The position numbers and the translations under genes are program-made. Below are positions 33,423 to 52,400 of a DNA stretch of 64,000 nt, in pieces. How positions within the stretch are numbered: position 1 is the stretch's first letter; the number at the start of each line of letters is the position of its first letter. The notes under the pieces were generated by a model. It searched no databases, had not been told where the DNA came from, and was given only the letters and a program-made list of their open reading frames with translations. This DNA is from Rhynchonema sp. JSB1_4. Taxonomy: Eukaryota; Nematoda; Chromadorea; Monhysterida; Xyalidae. The stretch lies in contig JASAMV010003771.1 of the NCBI GenBank assembly GCA_030248065.1, positions 34,060 to 98,059 on the forward strand. Direction: 5' to 3'.

Positions 33423-33607
33423 TAAGCAGCCGTCATTATGTGCGCATTCAGTTCTTCCAGCAAGTCAAACCTGCTTGAAGTCTAAAATTATCGTTCCAAA
33501 ACTGCGGGTTATGCTGCTGTTTTCATGTAACTTTGCTTAAAAATGTGCCAATCATTTACCTTTCCCGTGACACGCCTTCACTTTTTATACTACAATCTAC
33601 ATACGTA

Positions 33608-33862
33608 GGTATAGTAAATTTCCAAATTCGCTGCCGCACAGTGAAATACGCCCCATAGTTAATGTCAAGTTATAAATCCGACGCTAACCATGCGCGGCCC
33701 TGAAACATTGCGCGCAGCTGCCTGGCTGGCTGGCAAGCTGCGTGTGGATTGGTTGTTCGAATGTTTCAGAAGTTGATTTTCGGGTTTAGAACGTGACATT
33801 AACTATGGGGCGTACTTTACTGTGCGGCAGCGAATTTGGAAATTTACTATACATATGGTGGA
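33608..33862. mobile_element. nested inverted-repeat MITE
   Basis: The arms begin TATAGTAAATTTCCAAATTC, then GCTGCCGCACAGT, and end with their complement; they pair for roughly 60 bp around a short single-copy loop. Exact ends and class are not fixed. Confidence 0.65.
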
Positions 33863-34590
33863 CAGACTATCCCCAACGCAACTTGTCACGTTATCTGGCT
33901 CATCGTAAAAAACTCACCTCGCTACTGCCCGTTTGTGAACACAGCTGGTCGCTGTCAACTATTCTTATGTTCTCAAGTACAATCAAATATACTTTCAAAA
34001 AATTTCGACAATTTTTCACATTGAGAACCGAAATTTTTGTGGTCCGGAATAAAAAAAAGTAAATCTAAATTTTTTTTAAAAAATTCAAAAAAGTTAAAAA
34101 AAAGTTCGATAATAAAAATTTTTTTAATCCAACCCTGCCTGCATCGTAGAGATTTGTATCCGATTTTCTAAGTTTGGGCAAACTAAACTCGTTGCACGGA
34201 CATGCTGGCAACCATTCCCGCTTCACACTGAGGTTTTGGCCCGGTTAGGTACTCGAGCTTTTCCCACATTCCCTGAAAGAGCCTTTTTTCAAAATCTGCT
34301 TCTGCCATTCAGGGTGATAACAACATGTTCTTTTCAACACCAACATGCAGCCAAAAGTCATCAGTGTGGACATAGAGTTTATTTATTTGCGCAATCAGTT
34401 TGTCTGTTGGGACTGGCGAAAATTACACATGATGTAGATTCGAATGAAATTAGTAAATGATGGTTTCCCCACAATTACAGAGCAACTTTAGAGTTGAAGT
34501 TTTGCAAGCCGCTTCGGAAAATATACGACCGAAGGATTTACTTGAAATGAGCTTTGTTTCCATTATCAGAGCCAATTTCACTGTTGTATT

Positions 34591-37500
34591 CTATGTTTCG
34601 AAATATGTTTCGTCAGTCACACCCAAATGTTGCAAATCTGTTCGCAAAGCGTTCAACGTCTTTTCGTAATCTGGTCGTTGATAGTGCGTCGTTTGCAACA
34701 GTGTGTTGTAGATCGTGTCCAACGCGGGACGATGGTGCACCTGAATTGACTATGGTCACGGTCAGGGTTGTTTCAAAAAAAGTGGTTAATTAAAAAAATT
34801 TAAAAAAAAATTTTTTTTTTTGAAACTCAGATTTTGCTTTTTTTTAATAAAAAAAAGTTGCCCAAAATGGGCTGAAATGTCCAAAAATGGCCTTTTTCGA
34901 GGCAAAAAATTAGCACTTTTTTTCTGTGGACGGGACAATTTTTCCAAAATCGCGCCGCTGCGGCGCCCTGTATTGTCCCCAAATCCGTACAGGGATGCGC
35001 GGGGATGGTCTTTTATAGTGATGTGGCACCGATAATGTATAGTCCGTCCATCAGCTCATGTCACTTTGTGATGCTGCTGGCCAACTTGTTCCCTTCCTCC
35101 ACGTTCTAATGAAAGAGAAATTGAGTTTCCGAAAAAAAAATATTTTTGCTCCTAGATTGTGGTTTTTATGAAATCGACGTGTTTTATCGATTTTAATTTA
35201 ACTTAATTTTAGATTTGATCGAATTCAATCTTTTTCGACACATGTTGTTATTTTTCCTGTTTTTTTTGCAAAATCGGTCACACTCAATTTCTCTTTCATT
35301 AGAACGTGGAGGAAGGGAACAAACCAGCCAGCAGCAACACAAAGTGCCATGAGCTGGTGGACGGACTATACTACTGCATGCTACTACACATGTATATACA
35401 TAGGTCTGGTGCAAAACCGGGCGCGCAAAGTCGATCCCACACGCAAGATTTGGGCTGTAATCGATATTTTGATGGTCGTATATCAGATACACGGCATTAG
35501 ATGCATTAAAATACGTTGTACGGCATGCTACAATACATTAGAGTAACATCGTTAGTCAACATCAACCTCAGACTGGTAGGATTCCATAGAATCTGCACAA
35601 TACTACCGGGTGTTACCACACAAGTTGGGTCTCAGGCGAAATTTTTTCAATTTTTGAAAAATATGTTGCATCGATTTCATTCATCCTGAAACGTCGTTTG
35701 CAACACTTTTTTCTAATAAAAAAAATTTTCGTCAAAAAAAAAATCAAAAAAAAATTTTTTAAAAAAAAGCTCGTTAATAAAAAAATTTTTTTTCAACCCT
35801 GGTCACGGTATGTGACGGTGACATCCGTAATGTCACATGATGAGCGTAATAACACGAAGGAAGATTGGTGTTCTGACCGACAAGACCATACCTAGCCTCG
35901 GCACTGACGATGTCTTGTCGAGATTGAGACCTAGGAAAACATTTCGACCAGGCGCAAAGGTTGCATAAACGAGCTGTCTGAAAACGACTTTTACGCAGGT
36001 CAAAATTACTGGCAGCAACCCTCTGGTCTTCAGTACAAAAAGGCAAAAGTGACTTGTCCGGATTTTATCCAATCCTACCAGATGGCTAATAGTTTGTTGT
36101 CGGACGGTAGTGTGGTAATCTCAGGTCCAATAATTGCCACACTCACCAAATATGGCATTGTGTCTCGTTTGACGGGTTCTATTTGTTTTATGTCGCTCAA
36201 ATGCGACCAGGGCAACACATTCGTGTGTTCGATCATCACGTATAACGCTGACCACACGTCATCACGTCGTGAAACATCAACCAACGCGTGCGCAGACAGG
36301 GACGCCCAACGTGGCGCGCCGTGGAAGCCAACCTGGAAAATGCTTCCGTAGTTCAATACACTGCATTTGTATCGTTTTTGTATCTATATTAGCCCATCGT
36401 CCATTGGATGTGCTTTTGCTTGAGACCTACACGTTTCCACCGGTGGGTTGAACTTACTCGATCGCGTTTGGGCACATGCGTGCCATCAGGCCGTAAGAAC
36501 GGTGCCGACAGACCAAAATCGATCAGATACAGATGGAGTTTGCCTGAATCATCAAGGATCGTGGCTCATATCATTGGCTCACACAATGAAAGGTCCAACC
36601 TTGCTCGAACAGGAGTGGATGCAGCACAAAATTGGCAGGCTTAATGTCACGATGTAGCCAGCCGAGCTCGTGCACACTGCGAATGGCCGACAACTCCTGA
36701 AAAAACACCACAATTTTGATACAAAAAATTTGCGAAATTATAAAATTTTTCTTAAATTACCTGAATAGCCAATCGATAGGCAGTTGCGCGCGAGAACACG
36801 CCGTGTTCAGTGCTTCGTTGCAGTTGCTCCAGGTCTGGTCCGGCACGTGGCATCACAACGTAGGCGATTCGACTTAGAAGGACATTATTTCTTCAACAAG
36901 TTATTCCAAAATGATATTTCACAGAAGTGAACCAACCGCAAAGTCGACTGCACGATTCCATCAGCGAGCAGTGGCAGCACGTGTTTGGCTTGTTGTTGAT
37001 TCAAATGGTATAGTGTTTCCTTTTTATGCAAGTCAAAGGAAACAAGCTACCCCACGTTATAACTCAACTCCAGTTTGGGGTCGAGATTTCAGAAACCAAT
37101 GAAAGAGATTAAGAATGTGTCCTTGTTAATCCAAGCACGACACTCAGCAGCAAACATGGTGAAATGTTTCATTGACATGCTGGCAGCACACACGCACAAA
37201 GCTCACAGCGAGCATGTGAAACATTGTTGTTGTTAGATTCCACAGGCAAACTTTGACACGTTTTTGCCAGCTGCTTGATTGAATCGAAATTGTAATCTCG
37301 ACCTCAACTAGAAGTTCAGTTATAACATGGGCCCGCGCGTTTCCTTGGACCAATAAAAACAGGAAACACTATACAATGCGGCAGCTTCGATGGGCAATGT
37401 TTGTAGATCGGGGGCCGGATCACTGACTTCTGTTTTGATGATCACTTCTTGGTCCTGCAGCAAATCATATCTGACTGGCTGGCTGATGTTTCATGAGAGC

Positions 37501-37805
37501 GTTGAACGAACTAACCTTAGATGCCAGGTCAGCGCCCAGCCAGATTTGGCCAAATCCATTTCCGGTGATGTATTGTGTTTCAGCCCTGAATCGGCCGGCA
37601 TGCAACAATTGGCCTTTGTGCAGCAGGGGCTGTTCGTCACGCTGTTGTTGAGTTGCTTCGATTGCATTGGGGGTATCGTTCATTTTTGGATCAAAAAATT
37701 GTGACTGCAATTGAGTACAATAAATGTGGATGTTTTTGGCGCTTTAGTGCTCACAAACCAGCAGCTGATGTTCACCTGAATTTGACGTTGATCAGTTGCA
37801 GCCAT
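34591..37805 (-). CDS. casein-kinase-1 / tau-tubulin-kinase-like protein kinase, complete, 9 exons
   Basis: This is a Ser/Thr kinase of the CK1/TTBK group, which is greatly expanded in nematodes. Exons 37805-37776, 37704-37516, 37454-37368, 37019-36937, 36872-36761, 36696-36600, 36543-36458, 36332-36147 and 34740-34591 give 339 residues in frame. Motifs in order: glycine loop GNGFGQIW, catalytic lysine in EVIIKTEV, HRDIKPANF (catalytic loop), DFG in YLIDFGLSAPF, SRRDDVWSALYVMIE (helix F) and YQRPDYEKTLNAL. All catalytic residues are present, so it should be active. It is little more than the catalytic domain. Intron 3 is bounded by long inverted repeats, which makes the exon 3/4 junction uncertain by a few residues. 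Intron 8 is inflated by a hAT element. It is divergent from mortalin. Confidence 0.88.
34763..35801. mobile_element. hAT-type element inserted in kinase intron 8
   Basis: Ends CAGGGTTGTTTC and TTTTCAACCCTG. The target duplication GTCACGGT is exact at 34755-34762 and 35802-35809. It is the same family as 32880-34137 (AAAAAATTTTTTT subterminal, GC hairpin at 34946-34967). It contains foldback MITE copy 2. Removing it leaves an intron of about 360 bp between the last two kinase exons. Confidence 0.94.
35038..35370. mobile_element. 333-bp foldback MITE (TATAGTCC family), copy 2
   Basis: The inverted arms TATAGTCCGTCCATCAGCTC to GAGCTGGTGGACGGACTATA are the same words as copy 1 at 7704-8034, at a nearly identical length. 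It lies inside the hAT element at 34763-35801, so the fold-back unit arrived after or travelled with the hAT element. Confidence 0.88.
37008..37374 (-). mobile_element. terminal-inverted-repeat element forming intron 3 of the kinase (introner-like)
   Basis: The 367-bp segment starts GTATAGTGTTTCC and ends with its exact complement. The similarity continues as imperfect inverted repeats for about 90 bp (GTTATAACT and GGTCGAGATT words on both sides). The flanks share AATG, a possible 4-bp duplication. The segment coincides with intron 3: the splice sites fall inside or beside the repeats, so element ends contribute a few codons. This matches the published idea of introner-type DNA transposons. 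Confidence 0.7.
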
Positions 37806-38294
37806 GATGCGCTTAGTTACTACCGAACTGTTTACAGGGTCTTATAGTCGAAAATGGAGCAAAATACAACTGGAAAAGAAAATTAATGTTTTTGTTATTC
37901 AATTCAGTTTATTGAGTGAAAATACAGCAAAAAGAGCAAAAAGAGACGAGAGTGTGACAAGTCGTAAGCCCTCAGTTGCGGTTCCACAAGCTTCATTCGT
38001 TCATTCAGCCAATTCCAGTTCCTCAAAAAGAAAAGAAAATTTCATTTTTTTCTGACGCAATTTGCTGTTGTTTATTTTATTTATTGTCATTGTTGTTTCT
38101 CTTTCGTTCGACAAGTTTCCACACATACTACTCTGTTCATTCAGATATAAAAGCCTGCATCGGTGGTGGTGACGACAGTTGTTTATTCACCGTGCGGTTG
38201 CGTTTCCCTTGCGATTCAGCATCAGCGAAAAACGATTGCTACCTTGGCACTTGTGGTCCAGCACATAAATCCAATCGCGAAAGCAAAGCAGATC
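37806..38294. promoter_or_regulatory. divergent promoter region, kinase (-) and mortalin (+)
   Basis: A 489-bp stretch separates the two start codons. TATAAAAG lies at 38146-38153, 142 bp upstream of the mortalin ATG, correctly oriented for it. No repeat element interrupts the region. I did not find a convincing array of heat-shock elements (inverted NGAAN units). Confidence 0.5.
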
Positions 38295-45282
<6,988 letters not shown>

Positions 45283-45683
45283 AATTTCGGACTGTCATGA
45301 AGCTTGATAACCAATTGTGATGAACGTGTCTGCTTTGCGCAATTGTGACCGTAGATTTTTGAGAACATTTTTGAGACTAAGTCACGTTCATTATGCGTCA
45401 CGTTTCTCCTGTTTGCTTTTTTATTGTGCTCGAAACATTGAAAAATACTGTTTTTGTTATCAAATTCTTATCCGGCCACCACGAGTATATTTAGTCCCCA
45501 TGTTATGCTGTTGATTGCGAATTTAGTCAATTTTGCGTATTCTTTTTGTTTCTAGTTGTTTGCCGATTATCTTCAGACTTCTTATACTTGTTTGTTCGCG
45601 CTGTTTTTGGTTACTTTCTCATTAGATTGTTGTGAGCTGATATAATGCAAAAGCGTCTTCGTTTTTCCCAGATTCATTGAAAT

Positions 45684-45689
45684 AATAAA
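45684..45689 (+). terminator. poly(A) signal of mortalin
   Basis: AATAAA lies 402 bp downstream of the mortalin stop in AT-rich sequence, before the palindromic element at 45971. It is the clearest hexamer in the interval. Confidence 0.45.
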
Positions 45690-45970
45690 AATGATTTTAG
45701 TGTCAAAGTTTTACAGTGGTGTTGTTGTGCGTGCACTGCCCTTTCATGGCTTGCGATGTGGTTAACACATCGTCTTTCCTATGTCTCACTCACTCACGTT
45801 GTTTGTCCTGATATTTTCCTGCACCTTGCACTGTGCTGTCAAATGCGCGCCAAGTTTTTCTTGTTTGAACGTGTGCTGCTGCGTTTTGTCAGGCACCGGT
45901 CGGTCTGTTGTGATTGGCTTGACTGTCTCATTAATCCTGTTTCACAATTTCCATTTCAGTTTATCGCTAA

Positions 45971-46320
45971 GGGCGCCCTTAGTCATAGTGGAAAATGGAA
46001 ATGGAAATGCAAAAAATATTCTATGTCCAAGTTTTCCATTTCCATTTCCAATATGACTAAGGGCATACTGGAAATGGAAAGTGGAAATGAAACAAAACAT
46101 TTTCTGTGTGAAATTTGACCAATCAGCGGCCGAGAATTGAGTGGAACAGAAAATGTTTTTGTCACATATCAAAACATGGCTGCTGCAGTAAATGTTTTAT
46201 TTCATTTCCATTTCCATTTCCAGTATGCCCTTAGTCATATTGGAAATGGAAATGGAAAACTTGGACATAGATTATTTTTTGCATTTCCATTTCCATTTTC
46301 CACTATGACTAAGGGCGCCC
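45971..46320. mobile_element. palindromic MITE between mortalin and TACC
   Basis: The arms are long inverted repeats made of TTTCCATTTCCATTTCC. Each end is itself a perfect 16-bp palindrome, CTAAGGGCGCCCTTAG (45967-45982 and 46309-46324). TAA flanks the left side and TTA the right. The size and 3-bp flanks suggest a PIF/Harbinger-like MITE, but the duplication is not exact. It ends 136 bp before the TACC start codon and may overlap its promoter. Confidence 0.8.
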
Positions 46321-46455
46321 TTAGCACTGCGCCAACGAAAAAGAGGCTTCACATTATTTTTCCGAAATTTTCGTGTCCATTTTATGCTGTTCGCGCCGCT
46401 TTGGCTGCCAGTGCTGTTGACCAAATCTCGAAATAACAACGACCAGATCACAAAT

Positions 46456-49400
46456 ATGGCGGCCAGTGAGAATGTGCCACCAACACAAATGCGTCAGGCG
46501 CGACCGCCGTTACCCAAAGCAGCACAAAGATTGGAACAGCATCAGCGACGCACTATGTTGAATACGATGGGTGGGTTTGGCATTGATGTATTTAGTTTTT
46601 AGTTTGGAATAAACAATTGACTTGTCCGGTTTCCAGTTGATCGTCGGAACGGTCGCGTGTTAGTCACGTAACTGGCGTAGAATTATAATGCGACTAGGTT
46701 CGACCGTCATCAATTTTGTTAGGTGTTCTCCGCTGGGAACAACTTGGTACGGCTAGATATCGAAATAAATTCTCATGTTATGTTACAAAGGCGAGAGAGA
46801 CCTGGTCAAAAATTGGATAATTGGTATAAAACAATGTATCAGGAAATTGATTCGCATCTTAAACTTCCATTGCAGTATTTCGTGATTTGAACGATCCCCA
46901 AACGCGATCGCTGTACGCCTCCAAATCGGCCGATCCGAATGGCGAGGACAAGAAACGCTCATCATCGCCAGCAACCTCTCTGTCGTCGTTGCTGCCACGA
47001 GCCAGAAGTGTGTCCACTGGTATACCACGCAAACGAAGTTGGTTCACGTCATGTAATATATTCGCGCTTTATTTTCCTTCTGAACTCTCCAATCGGCACC
47101 GACAGGCCCTTCCACTGACGCTATGGGCACTAAACGTTCACCAACCAATATCCCGGGTGCGCTTGTCAAACGATCACCAAGTTTGCCACGCCCGATCGGG
47201 ACCAAGGTGGGTTCGAATTTATTGCTGTGTTCTGTGGGCGCCCTTTTGTGCTGCTTTAGTGTGCTGTGTGCATGGCTTCTGGTCCTGTTTCAAACCAAAC
47301 CAACTAAGTGCGCCATATTTTGACAACTTTGGATTTTCGATCTCTGTGCCGTCGCTTGTGCTCGTCACTGTGATGTGCGACAGTGCGAGACCACTTGATG
47401 CAATTTGAGCTCAATTTTGTGTTATTGTTTGAGGCGGAAGTCCCAAACCATCAAAGTGACGCGACGCTTGCTGGTGAAAGTGTTCTTTCCAGTTTTAGAT
47501 ATCATTTCGGGAAGTCAATTTTAGTCGCCGTGCGCGTTATTTAGCGAGTCACAAGGTCTTACGCACTTTACGGTTTGCCAGTGTTATTCTGGCTGGAAGT
47601 GCACTGGTACGGAGCAGCCGGGCTTGCATATTTTATTCAATGTGTTTCTGTTGAACTACATAATTGCCGGCCGAATGTTTCCATTTTGAACACAGTTTGT
47701 CCTGATTTCTAGTTTGTAACTGGATAGCAACTTTTAGTCTCGTTGCTTTGTATGTAATCACTGCACGCCTCATTTAGTGGCTGGAACGCGCACAAAGCGA
47801 CCTTATTTCGCTGCCAGATTGTGAGTCGCACTGGATAGGCTCCCAATTGATTGCCTAAATCTTTGTTGTGGTTGCTGTTGTGAAATTGTCCATCTCAAAT
47901 TAACTTGTGTGCGCAATTTACTACATAATCCTTGTTATAGCAATTGTTGTTACAACAACACGACATACGATACGAGTAAGAATCGAAAATCTCAGTGACA
48001 CCTATTTTTGTACCTATCAAAGATTTTTCTGTTTTTCTGGTGCATTTACGATACTATTGTAGTAGGTGGGACGTGGGAGGAATTTCATCGCCTTCCTTGC
48101 ATTTATGTCCTTCTCGTGTTTTTGTGTAATGTCTTTTGGTCTGTGAAAGATAGTCTAAACGTCCCACAGTTTTGGTTTGTGAATGGCTACCGGACCACAT
48201 TAACCTATCCCAGTCAGGATCCTTCGGTCGGTGGCAATAAAATTTGAGCACAGTTTTAGGTTTCTTTTTGCCAAAGTGTTTTTCAAAAAACAGAAGGTGG
48301 TTTTACGAAATGTCATTTATGTTTTTGCTAAGTGCTGCGCTCCTCAGACGACGTCGTCTTCGTCTCGTGTGCCTTAAGGTCCGATAGGTCGCGGGCGTTT
48401 TTAGGTTTGTTTCGTTTTGTTTTTAAGCAATTTGTAACAACCAGTGAAATTTGAGGCTGTAAACTGTAGCGAAGTTGTTCACGTGTTTTACTCTGGAGCT
48501 GGACGAGCCGTGCCACCATTTTTAGATAAGCAGATTGTTTTTTCACCGTAGAAGAGATAAAATGTGTTTGCGGTGCCGTACCGGTACTTGCACAGCTGTC
48601 GATTCAGGTTGAATTTGATATTCGCACTGGGTTTTCCAGCTTGTCGTTTTGACTTCAGTAAACTTTTGAAATGAAATCATAAACGTTAATTCCATTTTAA
48701 TTGTGAACTCGTGTTCAGGCACCAACTTGAATAAAGCTTGGAGTCAAAGTCGTCATGAAGGCGCAACTCAAGAAATTATTGCAATCGCCGAAGAAACGCA
48801 AACGCTCGCGCACTCCAGGCAGTCATAGGGAATCGACGTCCACTGAGGTGTCAACCTTGCGCCATTTTCTGCACCAAATTTGGGTGTATTGCACGAAACG
48901 CATGCGCGCTTGGTGGTCAACTCTGGTATCTGCGCTCTTTACTAACAGGGTCTGTCACTATCACTTGAGTTACGTATGTAATATCTATTTTTATCTATCT
49001 GCATGGCACTGTTTGGCGTGAAACATCAGGACGTTGTGATCTGGCAGTGAGTCGTATCAATTTTGAGAGCAAGCACCGACTGCGGCATGCAGGTTTTTTC
49101 AACATCTTCAGGCGCAAATTGCACTCAAATGCCTTAATTGTATGTGGAAATTGACTGAGTTCAGAAGCTGGGTGAGAAGCTGGCCTTAGTTTGTGTTGAT
49201 GCTTACGCTTTACCTTCCCCTTTGCCGTATATTTGCGAGTTGGACACCTGACCAAGTGATTGATTGTGCCTAATCTATGGTCTGTTGGCAGTCGGCTTTC
49301 TGCTGAACGGAGCAGCTGTGAGATTGCGTCTTGCTCACTGGCTGCAGGCAAGTGTTCGCTATTTGTCATCCGCTGTCCAGCTTGCCTTTAATGCCTGTTT

Positions 49401-52400
49401 GTTCCGTTCACTCAACTGTTGTCCTTGTCGGAGTGTTCATTCTTGATTGAGTGTGTTTTGCCCGAATATTGACTACGCAGTTTGTGATATCATAAGTTTG
49501 GTGTGGATGCAGGTCCAGAGCCAACAAAACAACCTGTTTGTTCACTTTGAAGGTTGGAAAGAAGTATTCCTTATCATACACAGATATGTAATTCCGTTCC
49601 GCTTGCCATGGGTTAACTTTGGTGTTCAGTCGGTGAGTCACCAGCCAGGTCAGCAATCAGTCAAATTCTCTGACGGCATGCACAAAACAAGCGGTGCACT
49701 TTTACTTTTATGAGGCTGATTATGCACGCCTTTTCTGTATGTGTACACGCCCGTGCGCACGTAATTTCTGGGTGTTATGATTGCGGGCAGATATGATACG
49801 GTTTGACTGGCTGGCCAAGTTTGTCTGACCTTGATCATTTGCCGATACTTTCGCGTGGTGCAACAGCTTTGTATACCTATGTATGCTCGTATAGTTGCCA
49901 AGACCAACCACCCACCCACCGTTCCTGTGATATATTATATAATGTAATCACATTACCGTTTGGCAGCCCAATACGTGATCTTTTCGTTTACTCTTTATTC
50001 TATGTGTTTCTTGCTGCCGTAACAAACCTTCAAAAACTGCTGCTGTTCAAAAAAAACCTTCATGGGTACATGTACAGTAGGTTAACCACCTGGTTGGTTT
50101 AACATCAACATTATTGCTTGTTTCTTATGCTCGTTTATGGCGGTAAAGAAAGACGGGCATTTCAAGTTAGGTACAATTATCGAGGCATTTTGACTTCAAT
50201 ACGAACCCATGTCCAGTCGAGCTGCATAGTGCTCATCCTTGTAGATGGTGCACACACAGTCACATAATTGATTAGTGTAAGCTCTTGTAAAATGCAGAAG
50301 TTTCCACAGTTTTGATACTTCTACCTGCGCGCGTTCATAGGTTTTTCTCAGGATGATCAATACGCAAGTGCGGTGGTGTTTGGTACGAAACAGTCATCTG
50401 GCAGAATAAGCGCAGGCAACAGCCACAGGAAGTTTTGAAGTGCTTAGCCTGCGTGGTTATTGTATCATCGGATCTGGTTTTGCCGTTTGGAGTGTTCAGA
50501 GGCAGACTTTCCAATACCCAGATCTAGTATACACGTTTACTGTACGTACCGTACAACTGAAAAGACCGCATCTTGAGTATGTTTGGAATGTTTTGCCTGC
50601 TCATTCTTGCACCTTGACACAGATTCAACCGAAAAAGCCTGAAGCGTTTGGTCGGAAGAAATTTGTGGCTGAATTAATTTTGGCCCAATATACGAACCGT
50701 AGTAATGTCGTTTTTTGGCGATTTTTTCGACTATTTCAAGGTGAGGTGGTCTGATGTGTTGTCTCTGCACTTTCGTTTTCTTCACTAATTGGTCATTTCA
50801 TCTTGTGGACCCTTGTTTTACGGCAACAGCACGCATGCGGCATCACTGCATTTGCTGCACTTTCGTATCTTTACAAGTGCATATCTATCGTGTCGTATCT
50901 TTTTTCTTGGTGCATATTTTCGCACTGTCCTATGTCTTTTGTTTCATTATGACAACGCACTGTGGTGGTGTTAGCGTCTTTTTGCTTGCATGTACTGATC
51001 TTTGATCGATAATAATATTGCACGGAGAATAATAGTAATAATATCGGCTGTTGTTTTTGTGAAAACTTGGTTGTGCTGTGCCAATAACACGTGTACTGTG
51101 CACTTCTGTGTAATGCGCAATAACTGTCACGTGTCACCTCTGTTTTAACTTTCAAGTGCTCTTGATGTGTTTTTCTTTGCGTCTGCGGGCTAAATTTGAA
51201 TCGATCTCGTTTGAACTTTAGGCCAAATGAGCTAACCAAAACTTCACTGTGAAACATCAGACCCTTGTTTTTGCCACTAATGGTGGGTCACTGTGCCACT
51301 AAGAATTTTGAATGAGCCACAAGATTTTGGCAAATGAGCCACTAGAATTTCAGGGACCTAGTACTGAAGTAAGAATGAGCCACTAAATTTTTGGCAAATG
51401 AGCCACCAATGGGCCACTGGCCCATTTTGAAAAGACCTGCATCAGACCATAGTTTTTAGACACCTTTTAGGTATAATTGCAATCTAAAGTTTCAGAATTC
51501 TACCCCAAAAATTGAATGCCTAAGTGCAAGTTTCATCTACAGTTTTTGAACACGACCGTGCCCCATATTTGTGCTTATCAGCCGTGTTCTGGCCCTTAAC
51601 GCCTAAAAACTTGCAAAAATTTTGCTGCGCCGCTTGTTCGTATTTTCCCAAGCCCCTGTAAACTACATAAAAGCACGATACTAAGCAGAAACAACGAAAT
51701 TGTGTTTTATTGGCAAAAAAAATTGTGCATGCACCTATAATTTCGTGCTTGCGCATAAAATCAGGGAGCTAGGTACAAGTTGCACCTTCTAAATTTTGAA
51801 AAATTAAGCCCTGCATGCAATCAGATTTGCCTCGTTCTTTCAAACACTGCCTGATGTTTCTCAGGGCAGTTGAAGGCGAAGAAATTCATGCAATGTAAAG
51901 TAATTATTCGTTTTAGCTAATTGTCAGATTGCAGGTGCCCGCGCCAGCTTCTTCAACCACCACGACCAACCTGGTGAACAACGTGCCAATGGCTGACCAT
52001 GCAGTGGGGGCACACAAGTTGACTGACACCGACATTGGCCTGAATGACAACAACAACATCAAATCGATCGATGCCGAATCTGTTGGGGAACCGGAAATAA
52101 ACAGTGAGCTGACTGGCTGATGTTTCATACGAATTTTTGTAGAGTTTAGATTGGACAGCCGTCATTTTTTAGCTGTGACCACCACCAAAAATCCAATTAG
52201 TTCGATGATGGCACCGGAGAAATCTGCGGATGGGCCCGTATCAAAAGAACTGGAACTGGTGGCGAAGGAATTGACTGATAAAGGTTGAAATATATGAGCT
52301 CGAGTTTAGAACATCCGGAAGTGTAAAACTTGACTTCAGATCTGGTTCAAGACAAGAATATTGGTGTCATGAAGGCTGACGAGCCAGTGGTGCCGTTAGT

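Larger units (their letters stand above)
32880..34137. mobile_element. hAT-type element with A/T-rich ends, carrying nested inverted-repeat elements
   Basis: Ends CAGGGTTGGGCT and TAATCCAACCCTG. The target duplication CCTGCATC is exact at 32872-32879 and 34138-34145. AAAAAAGTT-type runs form the subterminal sequence, and the GC hairpin is at 33065-33082. Two further inverted-repeat units lie inside (33141-33422 and about 33608-33862). It has no coding capacity. Confidence 0.93.

Noticed and set aside
32880..35801. Autonomous hAT transposon with a transposase gene
   Set aside because: No frame with hAT transposase features was found in either element; both look non-autonomous.
35774..36072. 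Minus-strand frames between kinase exons 8 and 9 as an extra kinase exon
   Set aside because: Alignment to CK1/TTBK kinases runs without gap from exon 8 to exon 9, and no frame here resembles the family.
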